Shown: positions 48,701 to 63,774 of the stretch, piece after piece
Position numbering within the stretch: the first letter of the stretch is position 1
Layout of the letters: each line of letters opens with the position of its first letter
Source of the DNA: Paraphysomonas bandaiensis
Taxonomy: Eukaryota; Chrysophyceae
NCBI GenBank assembly: GCA_965644295.1
Contig: CBFFRP010000357.1
Coordinates: 232,536 to 296,535, forward strand
DNA length: 64,000 nucleotides
Direction: 5' to 3'
Translations under genes and position numbers: made by a program
The notes under the pieces: generated by a model
The model's database searches: none
Told to the model about the DNA's origin: nothing
Seen by the model: the letters and a program-made list of their open reading frames with translations, nothing else

Positions 48701-50165
48701 CAAAGCATCACCCAGTCCTCCAATTGGATCATCGGATCCCCCGCCAATTCTGTACATGGAATATAAGCAACAGTACAATAGGGATCCAAACCAATAACAG
48801 TGTAAGTAAATCAATATAAAGCTTCGATGAAATTATGTCAACAGCAATCATACACATTTCTCACTTTACTTTCGCCAAGTCTGAAGTAGTGGCTTGCTTG
48901 AATGGGGATTCCAAAAAGGCATCAGAGGGTGAATCTGAGGAGTGTCCACACGCCTCGTAAGCTTTATATGCAATCCCTGTACCACCTTTACATTCACAGA
49001 ATATCGCAGAGTAATATACAGGCAGGCCACATCAAAGATATACGTTTGCCACTTGTAAAAATACAGGTTTCTCTCAACACTACTTCACCTGCAGTGTAGC
49101 CCGCAGAGAGAACTGGGGACGACGGATCAAAGTCAGGAGACGGTGGAAGGTAACCCTTAAAAGTGCCCAGTGCTTCGTTACCTATATAGACAATTAAACA
49201 CTGCTTCATACAGGTTGAACTTGGCACACAAGCATACCACTACTCATAAACCATTCCAAACAAGCATTGTAGTTAATCATATCATTCATTAGACTATAAT
49301 ATCTCACCATCACTCGGCGCATGCGTCCTAACATGACAGACAATAGCCACGACGGCTTTCACAAAACTGGTTATAGTGTCAGGGGAGTCAAAGAGAGCTG
49401 ACCAATTGTTCCCCGTAGCATCTGAAAAGGACATGTAGAGGTCTCTTAGATTGTAGTTGAAAGACCGAGAGATAGGTACGGCAGCCTGAGGTGCTTTCTA
49501 CTCAACACATATGCAAATGTTAAAAAGTATAACTAGAGCGTCAAATAATAAACTACCAGTATAACGGATCACATGTACCACAAAAAAGCTACATCAGTGT
49601 CCAAAATCACAACAGTAAGAACAATGCAGTATGTGTGACAAATTCTTGTCTGCACTTTTGGCAAACAATATAATTAATTACCTGGGCATTATATATAAGG
49701 AGCTGGTACTGGGTGCCACCTCCAATAACAGCACAGCCCAAAGGATTACCGCCTGCATGTGCTTCGTATCCTCCAGTACTTGGGTTCAGCTTAAACAATC
49801 TCACTGCTGCAGAAGCAACAACCTTCGAAGCACTTGCACTCGCATTACCTTGTGAAGTAGATGGAGTCGCCTTTGAGGATTGAGATGTCGAAGAAGCCGC
49901 TGGGGAGCTGATAACATATACCAGTATATAACATAACGTCTCTCTCATACACATATATATACATACCTCACAGATGCTGTAGATTTCTTTGGTTCTTTAG
50001 GGGCAACATAACGTAAAGAATCATTGTTTTCAGCCGGGGCTCTACGGTGAGTTCAGTGAGTGAATCATATAATAATATACATATATATATACATAAGTCA
50101 GACGATATCACTCACCCTGAGCTACCGAATAAACTCCCGAGACGAGAGGACGATGCATTGGCCAT
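45757..50165 (-). CDS. FKBP15: FKBP15-like protein: WH1-like, FKBP, Gln-rich and coiled-coil regions, 12 exons
   Basis: Exons 50165-50116, 50041-49967, 49907-49682, 49497-49308, 49181-49089, 48985-48865, 48749-48655, 48568-47226, 47157-47047, 46912-46764, 46663-45898 and 45810-45757 join in frame to 1090 residues. The start of exon 6 may instead be 48976. The N-terminal WH1/EVH1-like part (about 60-180) has AVRLFKLNPSTGGYEAHAGG and QYQLLIYNAQ. The FKBP domain (about 200-310) carries GLGDALAGHRKGERMFLGIP and RPAVYVIVEVEIIKIK. A Lys-rich linker follows. Next is a Gln-rich region (about 400-560) with four copies of a 16-residue QYSQQGHPQNIQQGQP-type repeat, then a long coiled coil (about 690-1050) and an acidic end. 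This order is that of FKBP15/WAFL, which links endosomes to actin and microtubules. Isomerase activity is doubtful because many FKBP active-site aromatics are not evident. Confidence 0.88.
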
Positions 50166-50236
50166 GATTAAATACTATTGTAGTAATAGGAGCGAGTTGT
50201 GAAGGCCGAAATACTCATAAAGTATAGATACCAGAG

Positions 50237-50741
50237 TATGTATGTATGTATGTATGTATGTATGTATGTATGTATGTATGTATGTATGTATGTATGTATG
50301 TATGTATGTATGTATGTATGTATGTATGTATGTATGTATGTATGTATGTATGTATGTATGTATGTATGTATGTATGTATGTATGTATGTATGTATGTATG
50401 TATGTATGTATGTATGTATGTATGTATGTATGTATGTATGTATGTATGTATGTATGTATGTATGTATGTATGTATGTATGTATGTATGTATGTATGTATG
50501 TATGTATGTATGTATGTATGTATGTATGTATGTATGTATGTATGTATGTATGTATGTATGTTATGTATGTATGTATGTATGTATGTATGTATGTATGTAT
50601 GTATGTATGTATGTATGTATGTATGTATGTATGTATGTATGTATGTATGTATGTATGTATGTATGTATGTATGTATGTATGTATGTATGTATGTATGTAT
50701 GTATGTATGTATGTATGTATGTATGTATGTATGTATGTATG

Positions 50742-50772
<31 letters not shown>
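50237..50772. repeat. (TATG)n microsatellite, about 535 bp, with one phase slip
   Basis: A tetranucleotide array with a single one-base phase slip at about 50560 (TATGTTATG). It sits between the divergent FKBP15-like and MAPK genes, within 75 bp of one start codon and 270 bp of the other. Confidence 0.97.
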
Positions 50773-50775
<3 letters not shown>

Positions 50776-51040
50776 TATATAGATAGGTAGGTAAGTACAC
50801 AGCAGTACAGTACGTAGGTAGGAAGGTATGAGGGTGTGGGGGTCGGGTGTCGTATCTGGACATACATATATGCATACATATACAGCAAGTGTCGTGTGTA
50901 TGGGTATCAAATATTAAGATAGTTCAAAACAATCTCTTTCGAAATCAATCAGTCTCTCCTGACCACACCTTTACATATCTCTCCATATGATCTAACCATT
51001 ACACTTACCCCTCTTCCATATACTCATATAGCCTCTACTA

Positions 51041-54045
<3,005 letters not shown>

Positions 54046-54240
54046 TATGCTGTGCTGGTGGTATTATACATGCTCAGACGTTGCATGTGATAAATGACGT
54101 TTCATATTTTTGACGAGATTTATGAAAAGAACATGAAAGTAGTGGGTAATTTAGCTGTTAGTTGTGGTCGGTTATTCGTATCTGTAATATCCTATGAAAG
54201 CAGTGGTAAACATGTGTCGTCATTTTTTAAATATGAACAG

Positions 54241-54533
54241 TGTTGGGAAATGCTCATTTTACTTAGATCAAAGAGAGATTAAGTTGTTAGACTAGATAGA
54301 TTTATTAATATCGTTTACACAAATTGTGTTAAACAACACAAGCTCGTTTTGTGCCATGCATAAATCACTACTTCTGTAGACCTTTCGCTACTAAACATAT
54401 CTTGAAAGAGCAAACTATTTCAGTTTTCTCAATATCATAACAGCATCTACACATCACCATACTTCACTGTATTCTCGTACATTGTCTTCAAGTACCACAT
54501 TGAATATACTAGGATACAGTCCATATTCTAATA
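54241..54533 (-). repeat. Copia 3' LTR
   Basis: 293 bp; the 3' LTR relative to the coding strand. It starts TGTTGGGAAATGCTC on the + strand and ends TCTAATA. It appears identical to the copy at 59403. Confidence 0.95.
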
Positions 54534-54707
54534 CTCCCACTCAATGTAGAATGCAGTGATACGAAAACAACAATGAGTACAGTGATCTTCATGCTATAAA
54601 CTAGTCTCATAGGTAAAATAGATGTGAAATCTTATCAAGATACATATATAACTAGCAGTCAACTAGATATATAGTTATGTGGGATTCTCACCCACTAAAA
54701 CACACCT

Positions 54708-57700
54708 TTAACCTCTTCGGGGTCGCTTCTTCTGCTGCTCCTCAACTCTGGTTGACACACTTCTCTTAACCCCGGTAATAGTTTTCTCATGACGACTGAA
54801 AAGTTTCGTTGACAATGCCTTCGTGAAAATATCAGCCGCCATATCATCCGTCGACACATGAATCAACTTTGCCGTAGGAAATTTTCCATTTACATGCTCT
54901 CTCACCCAGTGATACTTGATGTCTATATGCTTCGACCTCTTATGATACACAGGATTCTCGGAGAGATCTTTCGCACTCTTGCTATCCATAAAGAATGGAG
55001 TCGGCTTCGCAACTAAGAGCCCGAGCTCCTTGAACACCCCCGAAGCCACACCAGTTCTTGCATAGCCGCATACTCCGCCATATATTCAGATTCCATGCTC
55101 GAAGTTGCAACTGTGGTCTGTAGTTTAGACTGCCAGGCCAATGCGCCTGCACATAAGAACACAATGTATCCTGTTGTCGATCGCCGAGTCAGTCTATCAC
55201 CAGCCCAATCTGAATCACTGAACACATGTAAGTCGAACTCACTCCCACTGAATCTGATGCCCTCATCAATTGTTCCACGCAAATATTTCAATAAGTGAAT
55301 CGCCAGTTTGCACGATGCATATGTCGGACAACTACTAAATCGAGACAATAACCCCACTGCATAAGCCAGATCAGGTCTAGTATGCATTGCTAGATACAAC
55401 ACTGCTCCAATAATTTGCCGATACGGAAATGAGTCAACCCACTGCTTCTGCTCCTCCGTAAGTTCACGTTCCTCTGCCAACAGATCCTGAACATTAGTAG
55501 GTAGTGGGGCCTCCTTATTCTTACTACTCTTTCCCATAACTGAGCTGAATTTCTTGATAATATTCTTAGCATACTCAGATTGATCTAACATATACCAATT
55601 TTCTCCTCTGGTTATCCTGATGTTCAGAAATCGCTTACACACTCCCAGATCATGCATCTCGAATGTTTCACAGAACCTACGCTTTACGCTTTCCAAGTAA
55701 GTCAGATCAGCGGATGCAATTATGATATCATCAACATATATCAATAATAAATGCAGTTTTCCGTTACTCCATCGCATATACAAACACGTATCCAAAATAC
55801 ACGGAGTAAAATGCAATGATTTAATAAACTTGTCAATATGTTTATTCCACTGTCGCGGTGAAGATCGCAGTCCATACAATGCCTTGATTAGTTGAAAACA
55901 CCATCCAGCTAGTAATTCCTCATCTGGTGGAGGTGCCATATACACGTCATCCTCCAGATCTGCATAGCAAAATGCGGATGATACATCTAATTGATGCACA
56001 TGCATCTGTAACATAAACGCAATCGCTAACACTAGTCTAATGGTTATACCCTTAACCACTGGAGCGAAAGTGGACGGCTCCTCCTCCTTCTTCTCTTGGA
56101 GATTTCCTAATGCCACTAGCCGAGCCTTGTACTTTACTATATTCCCTAGTATGTCTCGCTTCACCGTATGCACATATTTCGCTCTAACTAATTTCACTCC
56201 GCTTGGAATTTTCACGATCTTCAAGACACGTCTTTTCAGCAATGATGTCTTCTCCACCATTCGAGCTTTTCTCCATTGTTGATACTGTGGAGATCTCTCT
56301 GCCTCGGCATATGAATTTGGTATCTTGATATCTTCTGTCTCTGCATGGTTAAGATCAATATTATGCGCATCCGGTACTTCAACCATATTAATCTCTCCTA
56401 AAACTGACGCGTTTGCCAGTCTCCGCTGCAGCCGTTTGCGTCGGACCCGACCATCACCATCTAGTTCAATCGGTCGACGAGGTATATAAGAACCCGTACC
56501 TTGCTCATCCTGAGCACGCACATCGTGCGTTGTGGGAGGAGCCCCGCTCACAACCCCAGACTCATAGTCTTCAGAGGTCTGCAACCTCACAGCTGTCTCC
56601 TGACAGGTTGGGTCAGGACTCTCCTGTAACCCTCCAGGTCTTCCCTGGTCCAGCACCCTGGCTGGCATAGTACTCAGGGCGTCCCCCTTTCCTATATATC
56701 CGGTATTCCCGGGAGTTTCTGCAGTCATTCGCACTACGTCCTCGACGTGAATCGGCACCCGGTGCTCGATATGCTTCCGACCTGCAGTTACCAGAGATCG
56801 ATAGGCTACTATTACCCCCTTTCGTTCTACTACTCTCGTGGTCTTGTAGAGAAGACCATCCTCATCATCAATATGATATGTACCTTCTAAGCCCGCATAG
56901 TCAGACACAATTTTCGGTCTCTCGGCCTCCTTCACTCGAAGAGCATCTATCTCAGCGAAATAGCTCTCCGAGCGTGACGGTATGGACTCATCAGTTAATA
57001 CATGTACCGACGTGACGACCCTATCAGTCGCAGGTAGATATACATCATATCCTACCTTTTCATCTGAATATCCTATCAGATATCCGATAAGGGCCTTGTC
57101 GTCCCAGTCTTTCCGTCGATCCGCCTTTGTAGTGAGGACATACGCACGACACCCCCATACTCTGAGATATTTCAGGTTGGGAGCCTCACCAGTCAAAAAT
57201 TCAAGAGGGGACATATACCCCTTCGCTGTCTTTGTAGGCAATCGAATTAATATGTACCTGGCTGCCATGTAGGCATCTAGCCAAAACTGTGAAGGCAATC
57301 CTGACTGAATCAGCATCGCTAATGTCATCTCACCACAGGTCCTGAATTTCCGCTCCTCAATCGCGTTCATCTCAGGAGAGTCCGTAGAGCTCCACGTATG
57401 TTGATAGCAACCCTGTGACCTAAGATATTGTCGCAGCTCATCACATATTAGCTCCCCTGCTCCATCTGCATGGTAATGATGCATTTCTAATTTGTACCTT
57501 TTCACATCTCCTTCAAAAATCTTCTTGAAAACCTGCAGTACCGATGACCCAGTCCTATGAACAAGCCCTTCCGACCAGAACATCCGACTGGCATGGTGTG
57601 TTAGTTTGAGCACATATATTTCCCCTCCTCGAGCTGGACAATTTAAGTATACTGCTATATCGGCCGAGAAATTTGGACGAACGGAGTCCTCATCCTTTGT

Positions 57701-59419
57701 CCGAAAACTTACTCTGGTGATCTTCGCCCTGGCGCATACATCACATAGACACTGTTCTTTGGAAACACGTTTCGAGAGATGTTTTCGTTTCAGTCCAGTC
57801 CCAATAATTAGCATTCTTTTGTGGGCTTCTACCAACGCATGCTTGTTAAAATGACCCGCTCTCCTATGTAACAGCTCCAGTTCATCCTCACCCGTACGGT
57901 CACTGAGATTTACTTCTGAATCACTGGATGTCGATACGTCTGGAAGCTCCAATAACTGCTGTGTTGGCACAGCAGTCATTCCATTCTTCATAGGTCCCTC
58001 CAACACCAGCTCATCCGTATTTCTGTCATATATCTGTATACCATACCATACAGTAAATCGATATCCCATATCGTTCAACTTCCGTCCAGAACAAAGACAC
58101 CGATTTATCTGACTTGATACCTCAATGTTCTTCCATGCTCCACGGGAACCTACACTCGTGACGCATATCTCTGACCCTTTTTTCGAACCATTAATAACCT
58201 TTGATGTGTGCATATGACTATCAAGTATATTCACATCATTTATCAAAAACATTGATGACGAACAACAGGTATCAATGTATGTATAGTGAATATCCTCATG
58301 CACACTACTGCATATATTCGTCTCATACACATTACATGACAAATGATACTCTTCCTGTTGCTCGATCATATTTGCTTCGTCTTCGTCAGACAAATCCGCT
58401 GGCTCTCCACGCCTGATGTTTTCAACTGTAAGTAGTCTTTTGTCTGGTTTCCTTCCATCTTGAAACCTCACAGCCTTGCTCTTGCTTTGCGAGTACTTCT
58501 TTTTCGATGCTGGACAATCGATGGCAAGATGTTCCTTTGACTTACAATTTCTGCACCCAGTATATTCGGCACTTCCAGGTCGCTGCCCTGTAATCTCTGT
58601 ATCCTTCTTCATCGGCTTCTTCTTACCGTTGTTCTTCTTACGATGATCCCTCTCTCTGCGATATCGTTTCTTACTGTCTATCAGGTTCAGCTCCTCCACT
58701 CTTTTACGCTTCTTCTCCAACGCTTCCTTCCCAGCCATAGTATCATCATAGCCTTCTATCTTACGTGATACAGTTACATAATTAACATCATCATCCATCA
58801 AGTATAATCCAACTCTCAGTTGAGCATACTCTTCATTGAGCAAGCCTTCTCGTAGTCGACTTGTTTTTGATACCTCCGAGATATCCTGCTGCTGCTCCTG
58901 TAGTTCCTTCAGCAGTAGTTCGAACCGTAGTACGTAGTCCTTCGCCGTCTCCTCCGGACGCATACGGAAAGAACCATATTGAGTTAAGAGGTCACTGATC
59001 CTATTTTGCTTCCCTCCAGCAAAACACTTCTTCAACTCATCAATCATTACATGTGTTTTGAACCTGTTTACACCACTCCCTTCTGCCTTGAACGCTTTGT
59101 GGGTAAGATGGAATTTACGCAGCGCTTTCGGGGAATGCTGCACCGCATCCCTGCAGTAAGAATAAGCTATGGCGTTCGCCTTCCAATACCTCTTCACAGC
59201 CTGTCTGTACGCCTTCTCCTCCATCAACGTAAGTGGCTGCTCCCCGAAGTCGCTCTCCTTAGGTGGCAGTTCCACCGCTACCTCGCTTTGTTCCTTCCTC
59301 ATAAGGAATGTCTCGAAGTCCTCAATCCATTGTTCAACGTTAGTCTCGTTGAACTGAGGAACTACTCCTCTATCCTCCTTCTCTCCTCCTCGCTCGCTAC
59401 CATGTTGGGAAATGCTCAT
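54708..59419 (-). pseudogene. Copia Gag-Pol polyprotein with one frameshift in RNase H
   Basis: The main frame, 59419-55013, gives 1468 residues. The Gag zinc knuckle CRNCKSKEHLAIDC is at about residue 288. A protease-like YIDTC lies at about 383 (DTC in place of the usual D-S/T-G). The pre-integrase HHCC-like region ends CLCDVCARAK. The integrase D-D-E triad is near residues 588, 650 and 687. RT has LIYVDDIIIAS at about 1228. RNase H begins FSDSDWAGD at about 1403 and then breaks. At a run of five G (55037-55041) the frame shifts, and the rest of RNase H (VFKELGLL..., then SKHIDIKYHWVRE) continues in another frame to a stop at 54708. One extra G would rejoin the frames. The start ATG lies in the 5' LTR. 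Sequencing error at the homopolymer, or a programmed shift, are alternatives to true inactivation. Confidence 0.88.
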
Positions 59420-59695
59420 TTTACTTAGATCAAAGAGAGATTAAGTTGTTAGACTAGATAGATTTATTAATATCGTTTACACAAATTGTGTTAAACAACA
59501 CAAGCTCGTTTTGTGCCATGCATAAATCACTACTTCTGTAGACCTTTCGCTACTAAACATATCTTGAAAGAGCAAACTATTTCAGTTTTCTCAATATCAT
59601 AACAGCATCTACACATCACCATACTTCACTGTATTCTCGTACATTGTCTTCAAGTACCACATTGAATATACTAGGATACAGTCCATATTCTAATA
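59403..59695 (-). repeat. Copia 5' LTR
   Basis: 293 bp; the 5' LTR relative to the coding strand, so it should carry the promoter. The Gag-Pol start codon lies 17 bp inside its inner edge. Confidence 0.95.
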
Positions 59696-59700
59696 AACAG

Positions 59701-60890
59701 TAAAAATATGAAACTTAGTCTGATAACTGATTACGACTTTACACGGTGCTATGGATATATGTTGTACTGTATATATTGGGTTCCACTTTAGTGAAAAAGA
59801 ATAATCTCATTATTTTGATTAGTGATCATCTTACTGGTTACGGCTTAATCTTGCTTAGAACAGACAAAGTATTGTCAACTACAAGGTAATTGTTAGAACT
59901 GGACTATACACTGAAGTTAACCTTGCTCTACACGTAATCCGTAGACCTACTTTCTTGAACTCAACAGACTTTTTTAGACACATCCTGCCTACTGGAGGGT
60001 GATACAGTATACAAACTCCCAAGGGGACTTTCTCTTCGGTACAGTATACAGTAGTATGTACGTGTATATGGGTATGCATATTCCATTTTATAATATAAAC
60101 GGTACATATATATACTATATATCTGCTAGTTTCCTGTATATGAGCAGATATTTCGGGCTCTTCAAGATGGTGTTCACAGCAGTGTATAGTCTGGAGAGGA
60201 GATGAGCAGTCGCTGTCTCAGATACCTATCAACATATTCACATATTCAATATATGAACTTATCCAACACATGCATTCATCATACTCTTTTCTTCAAAAGT
60301 AAATTCATCAGAAGATAGCACTGCTGTCCATCAGTGCTATATACTTATATATATAGCTGTTCTGCTGTAGATATCTCTTATATAATAGAAGTACTGTCTT
60401 GGACATGACCGGTATACAGCCAGTGGGTATATATGTATGTGTTGAAGAGGCAGGTTATCCTGGACCAAAGGTAACACACGAGATAGTCGGAAGAACATAT
60501 TATAATATATCTAGAGTGCTGTGTGAAATATTTTGTAAGCTTTGTACGTGTTTTACGCAAAAGAAACTGTGCGCTAAACCACAGGATATGAAACCTATAA
60601 TAACGTTCACATATAATGAGCGCTCTCAAGTTGACTTAATTGACATGTAGGCTCTCCCGTATAATGAGCATCGGGTGGATTTTGAATTATCAAGACCACC
60701 TAACCAAATTGAATGCACTGAGGGCTCTGATATAAGATAGGTTTTATATCTTGAATTTTACGCACAGTTTCTTTTGTATATAACACACACACAGCTTACA
60801 AGAAAAAATTTCACATAGCACTATAGAATATTTTCTACCGACTGTCTCGTATGTTACCCTTCTCAAAACAATCTCTTATGCTGATCCATG
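59701..60890. other. Intergenic with a dispersed-repeat fragment
   Basis: No supportable gene. CACTGAAGTTAACCTTGCTC near 59,910 repeats a motif from the tandem duplication at 7418-7600. An 83-codon frame at 60399-60650 has no features that suggest a real gene. Confidence 0.5.
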
Positions 60891-61106
60891 TGTATGTATG
60901 TATGTATGTATGTATGTATGTATGTATGTATGTATGTATGTATGTATGTATGTATGTATGTATGTATGTATGTATGTATGTATGTATGTATGTATGTATG
61001 TATGTATGTATGTATGTATGTATGTATGTATGTATGTATGTATGTATGTATGTATGTATGTATGTATGTATGTATGTATGTATGTATGTATGTATGTGTG
61101 TATGTA
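60891..61106. repeat. (TATG)n microsatellite, about 215 bp
   Basis: Perfect TATG array by eye, ending about 100 bp before the start codon of the aminotransferase-SDR gene. Confidence 0.97.
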
Positions 61107-61204
61107 TTATCTGGTATACAGGGGGGTTGATGTGTTGATATGGATTGTTGTTCATAGATATTCGTATATGTGTATGTGTGTATAGAGATGGTCTGAGGAG
61201 TATC

Positions 61205-63774
61205 ATGTCATCACCTTTCTCATTTCCCCCCACTTCCTTACCCCCATTCAACCACCTCTCCTCCACCGATGATGTATATCTGGACACAGCAGGGAGGTGC
61301 GTGTTGCCTGTATCTGTACAGCAGGAGGGGTATGCATCAGTCGCATGGAAGGTACAGATATATACATACATAGTACTTCATAACAACTTACTTACACTCA
61401 TATCTTCCATATCCACACAGGCAAATCCATGGAAACCTCTGCCTGGATACGATGATATGATCAGAGATGTGTTTTGTCGTCTTATAGAGGCGGAGTCTAT
61501 GCACTGTATATCATTCGCTCCGTCCACTGCATTTGCTATGACTTTAGCCGCTAGAAATATATATCGTACGGGTGCATTAAGACCTGGACGGGTCGTGTTG
61601 TTAATGGAGAGTGAAATGGAGTCGAATGTTTATCCTTGGCAAGATATTTGTCGGTTGTCTGGAGCCAGACTCGTGATAGTTCCAACACCAATGTATCACT
61701 CGTCCTGGACAGAAGAAATTGTAGCCTATATCGAGAGGATAGGTCCCGATGCTATTGCAGTGATGGCCATATCTTGTGTTCATTGGTGTAGTGGAGAGCT
61801 GATTGATGTTGAATGTATGTATGGGAATGTTTTCCGTTGCTACTGTTCTTTTGTGCTCTGACCATTAGCATTCGAATAACTTGAGTTTACTCTAATAAAT
61901 ATTATTTTATATAGGCATATCTCGAAAACTACGGGAAAGAAACCCCAGGACGGAGCCTGCGTTGGCCTCTTATGTTTGCGTCGATGGCACCCAGTCAATC
62001 GGAGCTCAGCCGATCAATGTCCAGGCCGTCCAAGCCGATTTTGTAGCGTGTTCGGTACATAAGTGGCTCCTATCTCCCTATGGAATGAGTATAATGTATC
62101 TTCACCCTAGGCATCACGACACATGGGAGGCACTGGATAAGCATGATAGGAACAGGGCCGGAAATGATGAGGCAGAGTGGGTGGAGGTCGGGTTCATGCA
62201 ATTGCCAGTCGCGGATGGGAATGGAGATGATTGCTCAGTTGGAGAGGTGGGGTATCCTAATGTGTGCAAATATGGAGCCAAGCGCATTAACTCGGCAGGT
62301 CGTCCCAATCCCATCATCTTACCAATGGTATATGAAGGTTTGCGTCTGCTCATGGAATGGAAAGTTGAAAATATAAATGCATACCTGTCTCAACTAATAG
62401 AGCACTTTGCGTTTAGAGTTACGTCATACAATTCTGCGAGCACATCATCAAATCACTTTAATCCAATTGCACTACGAATTTTATCGAAGCCACGTCGTTC
62501 TGGACACATAATCGGTATTGAAATTCATCCGAACTGTAACTTATCCCCGGGGCTCATTTGTAAACGATTGAAGCAGCAAGGAGTCCATGTTTCTTGTCGG
62601 CAGAAATATATACGTGTTTCGCCATATGTTTATAACAGTACTGCTGAGATGGACAAGCTCTATAATACTTTGGAGCAAATATTGCTGAGTACTGGGGTCT
62701 CGTCTACACCTTACCCCTCCTGTATCCTTCCAGTTGTGCGACGGAAGAGAATACTGGTTGTTGGAGGGTCGGGGTGGCTGGGTCAACGCATCTGCAAGAA
62801 TTTTTTGCACTCCACCATGGATGTCGAGTTGCATGTGACTTATACTTCTACTGAACCTGTTTTTATGCCGCACAAGAAACACTGTTATAAAGTAGATTTT
62901 TCGGATTCGAGTTCTGGCATTGAGGATGTAATAGAGAAAGTCGTTCCTGATGTGGTCATACACACTGCCGCCCAGTCATCACCTGCGCGTTGCGCTTCAG
63001 ACCCGTCTACTGCCTACAAAATAAATTGTCCGGTTGAATTGGTTGTTGCCATTAAACAGTATTGCCCTAGTTCGCTTTTGTTGTTCATGTCTACGGATCT
63101 TGTGTACAGCGGAGATGAAGCGTGCGTACCGTTTTTTCCTGGAATACCTGTTTCAACGCCGTCAACTGTATATGGGAAGACAAAAAAGTAGTTTCGAAAA
63201 TGAAGTATTGACTCTATCTCATGGACTAATTCTTCGTTTGAGCAATATGATTGGAGGGGATACGTCTATACACCTCCTTGTAATGGTGGGTCTGTAAAGT
63301 TCCTGCAGTGGGTAAACACCTGCTGTTTGAAGAAGGACATGATTAGTTTGAAATCGGATGAATATCGATCTTTTGTTTTTGTGAATGATGTAGTGAAACT
63401 GATATCCTAGTATCACTGAAGCGTATCTCAGTAATGACCTGTCTGAGAACCACATCTGTTGGCAGCAGAGGGTATATAACGTAGGAGGACCGCAAGGGCT
63501 TAGTAGACTTCAGTTCGCAGAAATTGTTGCACGTGCACAAGGATGTACATTAAAGGTTTGCAATACTAGCGACACATCGGATAATGACGACAGCAAAGGA
63601 TGCAACAAGTGGATGGTGACGTCTGTACTTAGTGCCGAGATGCGCAATACAGGATCGCCATCTGAATTTCCTCCACAGAATGTCACCATGGACTCATCTC
63701 TAACGACGACACATTTTGGAGTAGAGTTTCAAAGCATAGAAGATGGAATAAAAGATGCGCTACGATCATTCTGA
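61205..63774 (+). pseudogene. Class V aminotransferase fused to RmlD/MAT2B-like SDR; C-terminus frameshifted
   Basis: Exons 61205-61351, 61421-61814 and 61915 onward. The N-terminal ~440 residues are a PLP-dependent class V aminotransferase/cysteine desulfurase-like domain. It has YLDTAGR near the start, VCVDGTQSIGAQ with the PLP-ring Asp, and CSVHKWLLSPYG with the expected Schiff-base Lys. After a short linker an SDR domain begins with ILVVGGSGWLGQRI (dinucleotide loop), then AAQSSPARC, STDLVYSGDE and YGKTK (catalytic Tyr-Lys). This is most like dTDP-4-dehydrorhamnose reductase or the MAT2B subunit. Homology continues to the TGA at 63772-63774 (YNVGGPQGLSRLQFAEIV), but only across three frame changes, at about 63182-63187 (A6), 63253-63259 (G-rich) and 63405-63409. 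Taken literally it stops at 63191, just after the active-site Lys. It is either a recently damaged gene or the sequence has indel errors. Confidence 0.78.

Larger units (their letters stand above)
54241..59695 (-). mobile_element. Copia-type LTR retrotransposon, complete with LTRs and TSD
   Basis: A 5.46-kb element transcribed leftwards. Two 293-bp LTRs (54241-54533 and 59403-59695) look identical base for base. The element is bounded by a 5-bp target duplication AACAG at 54236-54240 and 59696-59700. On the coding strand the LTR runs TATTAGAA...CCCAACA. A primer-binding site starting TGGTAGC follows the 5' LTR directly and fits an initiator-Met tRNA 3' end. The purine tract TGAGTGGGAG precedes the 3' LTR. 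Identical LTRs imply a very recent insertion. The order protease-integrase-RT-RNase H is that of Ty1/Copia. Confidence 0.95.

Noticed and set aside
50175-50910. Tyr-Ile-His-Thr and Met-Tyr-Val-Cys frames over the TATG arrays (also at 9041, 29054 and 60835)
   Set aside because: Pure tetranucleotide translations; every frame is open.
60399-60650. 83-codon frame as a small gene
   Set aside because: No recognisable motif, no splice partners, and AT-rich surroundings.
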